From the NCBI RefSeq assembly GCF_049562855.1, contig NZ_CP186925.1:2852001-2916000 (forward strand): a stretch of 64,000 nucleotides of DNA. The letters run 5' to 3'. Made by a program: the position numbers and the translations under genes. The notes below the pieces were generated by a model that was given only the letters and a program-made list of their open reading frames with translations, was not told the DNA's origin and ran no database searches. The stretch comes from Ruminococcus_C callidus. Lineage in GTDB: Bacteria; Bacillota; Clostridia; Oscillospirales; Ruminococcaceae. Shown piece after piece: positions 7,384 through 16,612 of the stretch (its first letter is position 1; every line of letters starts with the position of its first letter).

Positions 7384-9264
7384 ATGGATATTCATCAGTT
7401 TTTTCTGGGCAACGCTTTCGATGCCCACACGTATTTCGGGGCACACGTGACAGAACAGGGCGTTGTATTCCGCACCCTTGCTCCCAATGCGGCAGCCGTA
7501 GACCTGATCTGGGAGGGCGGCGACTGGGAGCCGATACCCATGCAGCGGATCCACGACGGCGGCGTGTACGAGCTCACCGTACCGGAAGCCGTCGCCGGAC
7601 AGATGTACAAGTACCGCATCACCCCGCAGAATCCCGACGGCGACATCATCGACCACTGCGACCCCTATGGCTTCGGCATGGAGCTGCGTCCGAACAACGC
7701 TTCGATTATCCGCGACCTGTCCAGCTACACGTTCCACGACAAGAAATGGCTGGCACAGCGTGGCAATCACCGGAAGAAACCGGTCAACATCTACGAGGTG
7801 CATCTGGGTTCGTGGCGAACCAATCCGAACAACCCCAACGGCTGGTACACCTATGAGGAGATCGCCCCGAAGCTGGTGGACTACGTCAAAAAGGCAGGCT
7901 ATAACTATATCGAGTTCATGCCCCTGAGTGAGCACCCTGCGGACTGCTCCTGGGGATACCAGAACACCGGCTTTTTCAGCCCCACTTCCCGCTATGGCAC
8001 AGCACATCAGCTGATGCAGCTGGTCGACACCTGTCATCAGGCGGGAATCGGTGTGATTCTGGACTTTGTACCGGTGCATTTCGCAGTGGACGGCTATGCC
8101 CTGAACCACTATGACGGTACAACATTATATGAGTATCCGGAGAAAGAGGACAACTACAGCGAATGGGGCAGCTGCAACTTTATCCACGCCCGCGGCGAAG
8201 TGTGCAGTTTTCTCCAGTCCTGTGCCAACTACTGGCTGTCTGTTTTCCACTTTGACGGGCTGCGTATGGACGCAGTCAGCCGGCTGATCTACTGGGGCGG
8301 CGATGCCAGCCGCGGCATCAATCCCGCCAGCATCACGTTCCTGAAACGCATGAATCAGGGACTGCACCAGCTGCATCCGGACAGCATGCTGATCGCAGAA
8401 GACTCCACCAACTATGAGGGCGTGACCTGTCCGGTAGAATACGGCGGACTGGGCTTTGATTATAAGTGGGACATGGGCTGGATGAACGACACGCTGGACT
8501 ACTTCCGGCAGTATCCATGGGTACGGCGGGACAGCGACACCTACCACAAGCTGACCTTCTCCATGATGTACTTCCCCAACGAATACTACCTGCTGCCCCT
8601 TTCCCATGACGAAAACGTCCACGGAAAAGCCACGATCATGCAGAAGATGTTCGGCGAATACGAACAGAAATTCCCGCAGGCCCGGCTGCTCTATTTATAT
8701 ATGTATGCACACCCCGGCAAAAAGCTGCTGTTCATGGGCAGCGAACTGGGGCAGCTGCGGGAGTGGACCGAGGAGCAGCAGCAGGACTGGGACATTCTGA
8801 AATATCCCATTCACGATGCATTCTACCATTACATGCTGGAACTGAACCGGCTCTATCTCACCGAACCGGCACTGTATCAGGACGACTACGAACGGGACGG
8901 CTTCTGCTGGGTGGACTGTCATCAGGAAGCCAAGGGCATCTACGCCATGGAACGCCGTGCCGGTGACAGCCGCATTCTGATTCTGCTGCACATGTCCGAC
9001 GAAGCCACGCAGACGTTCACCTTTACCCTGCCGGACTGCGGCAGTCTGAAACCGCTGCTGCACACCGACTGGAAACGTTTTCACGGCAGCACCGAGGAGA
9101 GCAAGCAGGCAATTGTAGGCGATGTTACCCGCACCGGCATGCAGTTCACGCTGGAACTGCCGCCGTTCTCCGGCATTATGCTGCGAATCCAGCCGAAAAA
9201 GCAGCCGGCTGTGAAAAAGCCCGCCGCCAGAAAGCGTACTGTCAGCAAGAAGAAAACTTCGTAA
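7384..9264 (+). CDS. glgB: 1,4-alpha-glucan branching enzyme
   Basis: A 626-residue GH13 subfamily 9 enzyme that cuts alpha-1,4 glucan chains and rejoins them by alpha-1,6 bonds during glycogen synthesis. A CBM48-type N-terminal domain (residues about 15-105) precedes the barrel. Catalytic residues are Asp296 in FDGLRMDAVSRLIYWGG, Glu339 in MLIAEDS and Asp409 in LPLSHDENVHGK. The last 22 residues form a Lys/Ala/Pro tail that is unusual for the family and could bind nucleic acid or surfaces. AAGGAG lies twelve bases before the ATG. The gene stands alone, with its own promoter and terminator and no other glycogen gene in the window. Confidence 0.97.
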   Translation: MDIHQFFLGNAFDAHTYFGAHVTEQGVVFRTLAPNAAAVDLIWEGGDWEPIPMQRIHDGGVYELTVPEAVAGQMYKYRITPQNPDGDIIDHCDPYGFGMELRPNNASIIRDLSSYTFHDKKWLAQRGNHRKKPVNIYEVHLGSWRTNPNNPNGWYTYEEIAPKLVDYVKKAGYNYIEFMPLSEHPADCSWGYQNTGFFSPTSRYGTAHQLMQLVDTCHQAGIGVILDFVPVHFAVDGYALNHYDGTTLYEYPEKEDNYSEWGSCNFIHARGEVCSFLQSCANYWLSVFHFDGLRMDAVSRLIYWGGDASRGINPASITFLKRMNQGLHQLHPDSMLIAEDSTNYEGVTCPVEYGGLGFDYKWDMGWMNDTLDYFRQYPWVRRDSDTYHKLTFSMMYFPNEYYLLPLSHDENVHGKATIMQKMFGEYEQKFPQARLLYLYMYAHPGKKLLFMGSELGQLREWTEEQQQDWDILKYPIHDAFYHYMLELNRLYLTEPALYQDDYERDGFCWVDCHQEAKGIYAMERRAGDSRILILLHMSDEATQTFTFTLPDCGSLKPLLHTDWKRFHGSTEESKQAIVGDVTRTGMQFTLELPPFSGIMLRIQPKKQPAVKKPAARKRTVSKKKTS

Positions 9265-9284
9265 ACAGATGATTTTTCCACAAC

Positions 9285-9319
9285 AAAAAGCCGCCGTGCG
9301 TTATGCACAGCGGCTTTCT
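9285..9319 (+). terminator. Terminator of glgB
   Basis: Stem AAAGCCGCCGTGC/GCACAGCGGCTTT followed by CTTTATTT. Confidence 0.8.
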
Positions 9320-9337
9320 TTATTTCAGGAAAATTAG

Positions 9338-9510
9338 GGAAACACTGCATAAAGCCCGCCTGACGGCTTTGCACGCAATCTGCGTGCAGATTTTCCGTCA
9401 TATTGCCCAGAAATCCCTTGCCAGACACCAAGTCTGCCTGCGGAATTTCTATGCAATCTGCCGAAAAATCTGACGACGCATCTTACGCACAAGCTTTATG
9501 CCGTGTTTCC
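9338..9510. mobile_element. MITE, subtype A, full copy
   Basis: A 173 bp imperfect palindrome beginning GGAAACACTGCATAAAG and ending in the inverted sequence ATGCCGTGTTTCC. Flanks are TTAG and CTAG, one base apart from a matched 4 bp duplication. It ends seven bases from the stop codon of the LRR gene. The hairpin apex is CAGAC-ACCAA-GTCTG. Confidence 0.9.
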
Positions 9511-9517
9511 CTAGGGA

Positions 9518-11170
9518 TTACTTTCTGCCCAGCACGAAGTCCCAAGTCGGGTTCTTGCCTGCACCCTGCAGGGCAACGTAATAAAGGATATAGTACACGT
9601 CGGTGGAATCTACCGAGCCGTCACCGTCAATATCAGCAGCGGCGATCTGGTCAGCGGTGAGATTGCTGGACATGCCTGCACCGCAGTATGCCACGTAGAG
9701 CATGGCTTCGAATACGTCGTTGGTGTCGAGCACGCCGTCGCCGGAAGCATCACCCTTTGCAGCTGCCGGAGTGGTTGTGGTAGTGGTTGCAGTCGTTGCG
9801 GTTGTTGCTGTGGTGGTGTTTGTGGTGTTGGTCGTCTGTTCGGTGGTGGATTTTGTCGTGGTCGTGGTAGTTGTCGTTGTGGTGGTGGTAGTGGTGGTTT
9901 CGGTTGTGGTTTCAGTGGTGGTTACGGTCTGGTCGGGAATGGGATCGTTGGGGTTCCAGTTGTAGTGAATGGTTGCGTTCAAGAATTCGTCATTACTACT
10001 GCCTACTCTCATATTATTCCAATCATCTTCAGAACCTGTATAATAAACATCTGTCAGTTTCTTGCAGTTTGAAAAAGTCCCATTTCCAACTATCGAAGTT
10101 TCTCTAGGCAATATTACATATTCTAAATTAGAGCAGTTAGAAAAAGTGGATTCATTTAAGGACGCAATATCGTCCGGAATTCTAATAGATTTTAGAGCAT
10201 AACAGCCCCCGAAAGCTCTTTCTCCCATGCTGATCACATCATTGGGAATCGAAATTTGCTCTAAGCTTTCACAACCAGCAAAAGCCATTTGGTCTATGAG
10301 AACAACAGAATTTGGAATTGCCACACTAGTCAACTTTTTACAATCATAGAATGTTGATTCTGCTATTTCGGTTATTCCCTCTGGAAGAATTACTTCTTTT
10401 AATGCTTTACAAGAGAAAAATGCATATTGCCCGATTTTATTCATTTTTTTAGACAATGTCACTTCTTCTAAACTAGTACAATTAGAAAAAGCACTATTTT
10501 CTAAAGAAGTAACACTATCCGGAATCACCAAAGAAGTTAAAGAAGAACAACCAGAAAACACACTATGTCCCATATCTGTCAAACCACTAGGTAAAGACAG
10601 TTGTTTCAATCCCACACAATCTTTAAATGCACAATAGCCAATAGTAGTTACGGATTCTGGGAGTGTAATATTTGTTAAACTACTGCACTTGTAAAATGCG
10701 GAATCTGGAATTTCAATTAAGTTATCAGAAAGTGTAATTTCCTTTAATTCAGTACATTCTGAAAATACAGATTCTCCCAATGTCTTTACACTGTTTGGCA
10801 AAGTCACACTTCTTAAATGCACACAATCCGAAAAAGCACTTTCCCCAATAGAAGTTACGCTGTCTGGTATCGTCACTTTCAACAATTTTGATTCTTTTAC
10901 ATATTGTATTGTTGAAAACGCATATTGTCCAATTGTTGTAACCGGTTTTCCTTCAATTTCTGCTGGAATTGTAACTGATGTCATATCTGTATCATACCCT
11001 GTAATGGATATTTCTGTACCGTTGTTAATCAGTTTATAAGTCAACCCGTCCGCGGATTCCGCACTTGCCACAACAGACACCTGTGGCAGATACACCTGTG
11101 CCACCGGCACTGCACCGACGCACATGGTCACAGCCGTCAAAGCTGCTAAAAAAGTTCTGATTTTTTTCAT
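9518..11170 (-). CDS. Secreted BspA-like LRR protein with dockerin
   Basis: A 550-residue extracellular protein. A signal peptide (about residues 1-38) precedes around fifteen TpLRR/BspA repeats of 23 residues (pattern LxxVTIPDSVTSIGESAFSDC), a linker of almost pure Thr (about 405-455), and a C-terminal type I dockerin with two Ca-binding loops (DASGDGVLDTNDVFEAM and DIDGDGSVDSTDVYYIL). The dockerin should attach it to a cohesin scaffold; LRRs of this type usually mediate adhesion. The ATG at 11170 has AAAGGAG eleven bases upstream. The LRR part is AT-rich compared with its neighbours, which may mark separate ancestry. Its promoter contains a 17-A tract. Confidence 0.93.
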   Translation of the reverse strand: MKKIRTFLAALTAVTMCVGAVPVAQVYLPQVSVVASAESADGLTYKLINNGTEISITGYDTDMTSVTIPAEIEGKPVTTIGQYAFSTIQYVKESKLLKVTIPDSVTSIGESAFSDCVHLRSVTLPNSVKTLGESVFSECTELKEITLSDNLIEIPDSAFYKCSSLTNITLPESVTTIGYCAFKDCVGLKQLSLPSGLTDMGHSVFSGCSSLTSLVIPDSVTSLENSAFSNCTSLEEVTLSKKMNKIGQYAFFSCKALKEVILPEGITEIAESTFYDCKKLTSVAIPNSVVLIDQMAFAGCESLEQISIPNDVISMGERAFGGCYALKSIRIPDDIASLNESTFSNCSNLEYVILPRETSIVGNGTFSNCKKLTDVYYTGSEDDWNNMRVGSSNDEFLNATIHYNWNPNDPIPDQTVTTTETTTETTTTTTTTTTTTTTTKSTTEQTTNTTNTTTATTATTATTTTTTPAAAKGDASGDGVLDTNDVFEAMLYVAYCGAGMSSNLTADQIAAADIDGDGSVDSTDVYYILYYVALQGAGKNPTWDFVLGRK

Positions 11171-11243
11171 CGCTTTTTACTCCTTTCACAAATCTGTCAT
11201 TATACGAACGTACAACTTTCCATAATACACGCTAGCATTTCCT

Positions 11244-11277
11244 ATTATACCGCAAAAAAAAAAAAAAAAATAAACAA
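11244..11277 (-). promoter_or_regulatory. Promoter with a 17-A homopolymer in its spacer
   Basis: On the minus strand TTGTTT (11277-11272) and TATAAT (11249-11244) are 22 bp apart. Seventeen of the spacer bases are one T tract (A tract at 11254-11270 on the plus strand). Length change by slippage would move the spacing through the optimal 17-18 bp. Confidence 0.55.
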
Positions 11278-11330
11278 CTTTTTGAGAACATTCTATAAAC
11301 TGTAAAATGCAACAACATTCCAAACACAAA

Positions 11331-11365
11331 AAAGCCTGTATTCCGAAAAAAAGAATACAGGCTTT
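11331..11365 (-). terminator. Terminator after the second LRR gene
   Basis: Stem AAAGCCTGTATTC/GAATACAGGCTTT with an A/T-rich loop, followed on the minus strand by TTTTGTG. Confidence 0.8.
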
Positions 11366-11387
11366 CTGCCTCTCGCGAATGCAAGCA

Positions 11388-13346
11388 TTATTTCACCACA
11401 TCTGCCCATGTACTGCGGACACCCGCACCATTCAGGGCGATATAGTACAACAAATAGTACACGTCTGTGGAATCGATGCTGCCGCTTTCGTCGATGTCCG
11501 CAGCTTGCATCTGGTCAGCAGTGAGATTGCCGGCTCTGCCCACAGCGGTGTATGCCACGTAGAGCATTGCCGCGAACACGTCACTGCTGTCGATCTTGCC
11601 GTCGCCGTCAACGTCGCCTTTCATGATCGGCACAACCGGTTCTGTCGCAGTGGTGACTGTGGTAGTCGCGGTAGTTTCCGTGGCAGTTGTGGTTTCCGCC
11701 GGCGTGGTAGTGGTCACGGACGATTCCCCGTTGAAATGGATACGCACTTTCAGAATCTTGTCCAGTGTCGTGCAGAACCGAATCTTGTTCCAGTCCTCCT
11801 CCGAGCCGGCATAGTACACATCGGTCAGACTGTCACAGCCGGCGAAACTCTCAAACGCCCCGCCGATCTGTGTCACGCTTTTGGGAATGACAACTTCTTT
11901 CAGGTTGGTGCAGTAGGAAAACGCGTTGGAGCCGATTCGCTGTGTGCCGTCGGGGATTTCCACCCGCGTGAAGCCGTCACAGCTGAAAAAGGTGCTTTCC
12001 CCAATGGTGGTCAAATTCTTAGGCAGGGTGATTTCCGGCAGCTTTTTGCACTGGCGGAACACCGTCTGCCCCAGTTCCGTAATTTCATCGGAAAGCCGCA
12101 CCCGTTCCAGACTTGTACAGCCATAAAAGACGCTGTAGCCCAGTGTATCTGTCGTATCCGGCAGCAGTGCCTCCTGTAGTCCGGAACAGCCGGAAAATGC
12201 TTCATTGCCGATACTTTTCAGCTTTTCCGGAAATGCCACTGCCGTGAGGGACGAGCAGTTTCGGAAAGCATTGCCGCCGATCTGTTTCAGATTTTGAGGA
12301 AGCTTGACGTGCTGCAAATCTGTGCAGCCGGAGAATGTGGACTCCCCGATCTGGGTAACACTGTCCGGAATGGTCATTGTCTGTAGGGAAATGCAGTCCA
12401 GAAACATGCTGTTTCCCAGTTCCGTCAAGCCCTCCGCCAGTGTCACTTCGGCAAGTCTGCGGCAGTCGTAGAACATGTTTTTCCCGAGTGTCAGCACGTT
12501 TCCGGAAACTGCCGCCTGCTCCAGTGCGGTGCAGTGGGCAAAGGCGTAGTCGCCGACTTCTGTGACCTGCTCCGGCAGGCTGATGTTCTGCAAACCGGAA
12601 CAGTTTTGAAATGCCCCGTAGCCGAGCGTGGTCAGGCTTTCCGGCAGGGTGAGCGTTTCCAGTTTGGGGCAGTCCTCAAAGGCACAGCTTTGGATCTCGG
12701 TCATCTTTGCCGGCAGTGTGACCTGATACAGACGGGAACAGCCGGAAAATGTGGAGCCGCCCAGCGTCTGCACCTGTTCCGGAATGGCAACCGTTTTCAA
12801 CGCAGTGCAGTTCTGGAAAACGCTGCCGCCCATTTTCTGCAAGTTGGCGGAAAGCTGCACCTCTGCCAGACTTTCACAGCCGGAGAACACGCTGCTCCCC
12901 AATGTTTCCACACTGTCCCCCAACACTGCCTTTTCCAGATTGGTGCAGCCGGAAAAAGCGGAGTTGCTGACAGACTGTGTGCCTGCCGGAACTGTGATCT
13001 CCTGCAAGTTGATACAGCCGGAAAATGCCTGTGAGCCGATGCTCTGAACGCTGTCCGGCAGGGAAACGGTCTGCAACTTCTGCTGCTTGAGAAAGGCACT
13101 GTCCCCGACCGCCGTTACCGAACTGCCGTCGATTTCTGCCGGAATCTCCAGTGCTGTCACACCTGCCGCACAGCCGGTGATCTCGGCGTTTCCGTTGTGC
13201 AACACGTAGGTCAGATCGCCGTAGGTCTGTTCTGCCGCCGATGCCGACAGGGTGTTTTTCGATACCCACAGTGCCATTACCCGCATGATTGCTCCGCAAA
13301 CCACCCCTGCGACCAGCAGCACCAGAAGCTTTTTCCACCATTTCAT
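11388..13346 (-). CDS. Secreted BspA-like LRR protein with dockerin
   Basis: A 652-residue secreted protein. Residues about 5-30 are a hydrophobic signal or anchor (KKLLVLLVAGVVCGAIMRVM). Some twenty BspA-type leucine-rich repeats follow, then a short Thr/Glu linker and a type I dockerin (DVDGDGKIDSSDVFAAM and DIDESGSIDSTDVYYLL). The start at 13346 follows AAAAGGGG; the open frame runs 18 codons further upstream. It lies 32 bp after the CAP-domain gene on the same strand, so both may be one mRNA. Unlike the previous LRR protein its composition matches the surrounding genome. Role inferred: adhesion or scaffold-bound binding, not catalysis. Confidence 0.92.
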   Translation of the reverse strand: MKWWKKLLVLLVAGVVCGAIMRVMALWVSKNTLSASAAEQTYGDLTYVLHNGNAEITGCAAGVTALEIPAEIDGSSVTAVGDSAFLKQQKLQTVSLPDSVQSIGSQAFSGCINLQEITVPAGTQSVSNSAFSGCTNLEKAVLGDSVETLGSSVFSGCESLAEVQLSANLQKMGGSVFQNCTALKTVAIPEQVQTLGGSTFSGCSRLYQVTLPAKMTEIQSCAFEDCPKLETLTLPESLTTLGYGAFQNCSGLQNISLPEQVTEVGDYAFAHCTALEQAAVSGNVLTLGKNMFYDCRRLAEVTLAEGLTELGNSMFLDCISLQTMTIPDSVTQIGESTFSGCTDLQHVKLPQNLKQIGGNAFRNCSSLTAVAFPEKLKSIGNEAFSGCSGLQEALLPDTTDTLGYSVFYGCTSLERVRLSDEITELGQTVFRQCKKLPEITLPKNLTTIGESTFFSCDGFTRVEIPDGTQRIGSNAFSYCTNLKEVVIPKSVTQIGGAFESFAGCDSLTDVYYAGSEEDWNKIRFCTTLDKILKVRIHFNGESSVTTTTPAETTTATETTATTTVTTATEPVVPIMKGDVDGDGKIDSSDVFAAMLYVAYTAVGRAGNLTADQMQAADIDESGSIDSTDVYYLLYYIALNGAGVRSTWADVVK

Positions 13347-13378
13347 GTTGATTTTCCCCTTTTCTGTGGAATTCTTTC

Positions 13379-14575
13379 TTATCTCAGCACATCGTCCCAC
13401 GAACTATGAATTCCCGCACCGTTCAGGGCAACATAATACATTAAATAATAAACATCTGTAGAATCCACAGTGCCGTTGCCGTCAATGTCTGCGGCGGTCA
13501 GCTGTCCGTCAGTAAGCGTTCCGCCTACGCCGGCACCGACACTTGCCACATGCAGCAGCGTGCTGAACACGTCGGAGCTGTCAATGGTGTCGTCGCACTC
13601 CACGTCCCCTTTGACAATGTCTTTCACTTCCACATTCAGCGTGTAGGTCTTGCCGCCCAGATCTGCGGTAAGTGTTGCCTTGCCATAATCTTTCACAACA
13701 GCGGTATTGTTCCCCTCAATGCTCACCACGCTGGGTGCAGAGGAACTCCACTTGGCATACTCCACCGGAAAGCCGCTGTGCCCATTATAAGAAGCGGTCA
13801 GCTGCAAGGTTTTCCGGTCACCATAATACAGGTACTTGCTCTGGTTAGAGGAAATCGTCACCGCACTCGCCGGCACTTCCAGCGTCTGGACACAATCACC
13901 GTAGGTGAACTGGAACGTTTCACTGTTGTTGGTGCCGCTGAACTCCGCACAGGAAGTGCTGTAGTACTGTGCGGTACTGGTACCAAAAGCTCCCATGCCG
14001 ACATAGCGGTTGCTGGGGGAGATCATACTGGTATAGTGTCCCGTCACGCCGCCGGTCTGGTTGAGGTAATCGTCCTTTTCGTTGTACCACAATTCCACAC
14101 CGGTCGTCATATCCAGATCCCAGCTCCACCACGCAAGGCATTCACCGCCGGAACTGTAGCCCCCTGGGGTCTGAATCTGAAAACAATTGGAACCATTGGT
14201 GCGTTCGTGAGCAATCGTCTGGGAACTCTCTGCCGCACGAATCCGTGCCAGATATTCCAGTCCGGCAGACCACTCCATGGGGACGTAGTCGTTTTTGGTC
14301 AGCTTTTTGCCGTTCACCGGATTGGGATAGCCATTGCTGCAAGCCTCCCAGCGGTACTGGTTCACCAGTTTCAGAGCCGCCTGTATATCGTTGGCATAAG
14401 TGCCCTCCATTCCGATGAGAACATTGCCTGCTGACGGCACTGTAACATCTGTGTCCAGAACCGGCTTTGCAGATGCGGCGGAAACCGTCATGGAAACTGC
14501 CCCGCCGGAAACCAGCATTGCACCGGCAAGCACCGCCGCAGTCAGTCTGGAAAAAATTTTGCGTGTCTTTTGCAT
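13379..14575 (-). CDS. Secreted CAP-domain protein with dockerin
   Basis: A 398-residue secreted protein. A signal peptide (cleavage after about VSAASA) is followed by a CAP/SCP domain (residues about 55-210; AALKLVNQYRWEA, ARIRAAES, IAHERTNG, GHYTSMISPSNRYVGMG), an Ig-like BIG2-type domain (YYGDRKTLQLTAS...) and a type I dockerin (GDVECDDTIDSSDVF, DIDGNGTVDSTDVYY). CAP domains occur in bacterial surface proteins of mostly unknown activity; the dockerin suggests cohesin docking. ATG at 14575 follows AAAGGGG. Upstream is a nested MITE pair, so the native promoter may have been displaced. Confidence 0.9.
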   Translation of the reverse strand: MQKTRKIFSRLTAAVLAGAMLVSGGAVSMTVSAASAKPVLDTDVTVPSAGNVLIGMEGTYANDIQAALKLVNQYRWEACSNGYPNPVNGKKLTKNDYVPMEWSAGLEYLARIRAAESSQTIAHERTNGSNCFQIQTPGGYSSGGECLAWWSWDLDMTTGVELWYNEKDDYLNQTGGVTGHYTSMISPSNRYVGMGAFGTSTAQYYSTSCAEFSGTNNSETFQFTYGDCVQTLEVPASAVTISSNQSKYLYYGDRKTLQLTASYNGHSGFPVEYAKWSSSAPSVVSIEGNNTAVVKDYGKATLTADLGGKTYTLNVEVKDIVKGDVECDDTIDSSDVFSTLLHVASVGAGVGGTLTDGQLTAADIDGNGTVDSTDVYYLMYYVALNGAGIHSSWDDVLR

Positions 14576-14614
14576 GAAAACGACCCCTTTCTGATATGGG
14601 CAACACCGCACAAG

Positions 14615-14786
14615 GGCAATACCGCACAAAGATTGTGCGACAGATGCGTCGTCAAATTTTTCGTCAGATGAAACAAAAAGCGGAGTGAATACTTGATGTA
14701 TTCACGAGCATTTTTGTGAAATATGACGGGAAATTTGCAAGCAGATGGCGTGCAAAGTCGCCAGACGCTCTTTGTGCGGTATTGCC
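14615..14786. mobile_element. MITE, subtype B, inserted in a mini A element
   Basis: A 172 bp copy beginning GGCAATACCGCACAAAG with the inverted sequence at its right end; flanks CAAG/CTAG. The outer pieces GGCAACACCGCACAAG (14599-14614) and the sequence ending TTCAGTGTTGCC (to 14807) are the two halves of an older miniature copy, so this is an element within an element. No clear promoter is seen for the CAP gene in this gap. Confidence 0.88.
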
Positions 14787-14918
14787 CTAGCTTTGTTCAG
14801 TGTTGCCTGTAGAAGATTTCTTCCATATTTTTATTTTATATCTTTTATCATACCATATTTCTGTGAATGTAGTTTACAACGCATAAAAATATTTCATGAA
14901 TTGCAGTGAGAAAATTAA

Positions 14919-14956
14919 AAAGGTCGCTGTACCGTTTTCACAATACAGCGACCTTC
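14919..14956 (-). terminator. Terminator of the lipoprotein gene
   Basis: Stem AAGGTCGCTGTA/TACAGCGACCTT, followed on the minus strand by TTTAATTTTC. Confidence 0.8.
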
Positions 14957-14964
14957 TTCCAGAA

Positions 14965-15528
14965 CTATCGTGATTCCAGCGTTGTGGTTTCCGTTGCAAC
15001 AGCGGCTCCGGACTGAAACTGGGTAAATGTCAGGGTGGTATCAAAATTTTCCATGGTAAAGCCGGACAAATCCCCGTTTTCCGTCAGTGTCAAAGTGTAG
15101 GGATTGCCCTCCAAGTCCCCCTCCACCGACACGCAGCCGTCCTGCTCCTTGCCGGTGATCTCCTCCTGCTGTGCCAGTTCATCTACCACCTGAATCATCT
15201 GGCTCAGCACCGACTTCGCCGGCATGGCAGACTGGGGCACGGAAAAGCCCAGCCCCTTATATGACGCTGTCACTTCCCCGCCGGAAAAGTCCAGCACCAC
15301 ACCGGCAAGCGTAGCCGGCTCGGCAAACGACACGCTCCATGCTCCGTCACCCAGGCGGGACAGCGTGCCGGCTGCGGTCCAGTCCTCCATTGTCATGGTC
15401 ATTTCCGTGGTAAAACTGCCGCCCAGCTTTTGAGCAGCAGTGGCTTCGCCGCCGGCTTTGGCACAGCCGGTACAGCAGATCCCGCCGGCGAGCAGCAAAC
15501 TCAAGACAGCACTGTAATTTCGTTTCAT
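14965..15528 (-). CDS. Small surface lipoprotein
   Basis: A 187-residue protein with a lipoprotein signal: charged start MKRNY, hydrophobic LSLLLAGGI and a cysteine-rich lipobox region (ICCTGCAK). The mature part is predicted beta-rich and negatively charged, with GSFTTEMTMTMEDWTAAGTL and a DLEGNPYTLTLTENGDLSGFT segment that resembles LolA/LppX-like lipoprotein folds; this is a resemblance only. The start at 15528 has GGGAGG seven to eight bases upstream. It follows nnrD by 80 bp and may be cotranscribed. Function unknown. Confidence 0.75.
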   Translation of the reverse strand: MKRNYSAVLSLLLAGGICCTGCAKAGGEATAAQKLGGSFTTEMTMTMEDWTAAGTLSRLGDGAWSVSFAEPATLAGVVLDFSGGEVTASYKGLGFSVPQSAMPAKSVLSQMIQVVDELAQQEEITGKEQDGCVSVEGDLEGNPYTLTLTENGDLSGFTMENFDTTLTFTQFQSGAAVATETTTLESR

Positions 15529-15608
15529 GCAATTTCCTCCCAATCAGAGCCTTTCGGACAATATTGTGCAGTGTTGCACATTTTGGGCAGAGAAAGGGCG
15601 GATACATT

Positions 15609-16496
15609 TCACCGTTCCTGTTCCAGCTTGACCAGCACCTGCGGCAGATATGCCAGCAAGTCCCGCGGCAGCATTGCCTGCTGGGACAGTGCTGCCGCCG
15701 CCGCATCTCCGGCAAGGCCGTGGAGATACACCCCTGCACAGGCTGCCTCCCAAGACGGAATCCCCTGTGCGGCAAAGGCGGCGATCAGTCCGGCGAGAAC
15801 GTCCCCGCTGCCGCCGCGGCTCATGCCCGGATTGCCGGTGGGGTTCTGTGCCAGACGGCTTCTCTGTGCCACCAGTGTGCCGGCTCCCTTGAGTGCCAGC
15901 GTCACCGGATAGGCGGCTGCAAACTGCGTTGCCGTTTCCACACGGTTTTCCTGTATCTGCGGAATCGAATGTCCGGTCAGCCGTGCCATTTCGCCGGGGT
16001 GCGGTGTCAGGATCCAGTCCTTCCCTGTCCTTCTGCTTAACTCTATGCAGGAAACCGCACAGTTTAGACCATCTGCGTCCAGCACCACCGGACACACCGC
16101 CTGTTCCAGCACCCAGTGCACCAGCCGGCGAGTTTCTTCGGTCACGCCCAGCCCGCAGCCGAGCAGCACCGCATTGGCACGGGAAAGCTGCTTTTCCAGC
16201 GTTTTCCGGTTCTGGTCGCTGCTGCGGAGAAATCCGGCTTCGTCCGTTTCCAGCGGCAGCCACATCGCTTCCGGTGCTGCCGCCGCCAGCCGCATGGGAT
16301 TTTCCGGAGCCGTGGCAACTGTCACCAGTCCGGCACCGCCCCGCAGGGCTGCCTGTGTGGAAAGCAGGCAGGCTCCGGGCATATTCCGGCTTCCGGTAAT
16401 ACAGAGCAGCCGCCCGAAATCTCCTTTCTGGGCATCGGCTTTTCGTTTGGGTATCATCTGACAGATTTCCTGCCAGTTCAATTGGTGCGGCATCAT
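15609..16496 (-). CDS. nnrD: ADP-dependent NAD(P)H-hydrate dehydratase
   Basis: A 295-residue ribokinase-fold enzyme that repairs hydrated NADH and NADPH (NADHX/NADPHX) using ADP. Motifs include KGDFGRLLCITGSRNMPGA near the N-terminus, VLDADGLN, LTPHPGEMARL, and the C-terminal GGSGDVLAGLIAAFAAQG with the catalytic Asp in GSGDVL. Only the dehydratase half is present; no epimerase domain is fused, which is common in Firmicutes. The first of two adjacent ATGs (16496) has AAAGGAG seven bases upstream. Confidence 0.93.
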   Translation of the reverse strand: MMPHQLNWQEICQMIPKRKADAQKGDFGRLLCITGSRNMPGACLLSTQAALRGGAGLVTVATAPENPMRLAAAAPEAMWLPLETDEAGFLRSSDQNRKTLEKQLSRANAVLLGCGLGVTEETRRLVHWVLEQAVCPVVLDADGLNCAVSCIELSRRTGKDWILTPHPGEMARLTGHSIPQIQENRVETATQFAAAYPVTLALKGAGTLVAQRSRLAQNPTGNPGMSRGGSGDVLAGLIAAFAAQGIPSWEAACAGVYLHGLAGDAAAAALSQQAMLPRDLLAYLPQVLVKLEQER

Positions 16497-16545
16497 GAAA
16501 TACTCCTTTCGCAATGTGCCGGAATCCGACAGCACTTCTGCCGGA

Positions 16546-16574
16546 TTGACAAAAAAATTTCTATGTGTTATGAT
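16546..16574 (+). promoter_or_regulatory. Promoter of the small toxin-like gene
   Basis: TTGACA (16546-16551), 17 bp spacer, TATGAT (16569-16574). Confidence 0.85.
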
Positions 16575-16612
16575 AGAGTGTCGGCTTCTTCCGTCAGGGA
16601 GGAGGTGATAAT

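Noticed and set aside
9702..9965. Valine-rich frame opposite the Thr linker of the LRR gene
   Set aside because: It is the complement of Thr repeats (ACC/ACA read as GGT/TGT frames) and not a gene.
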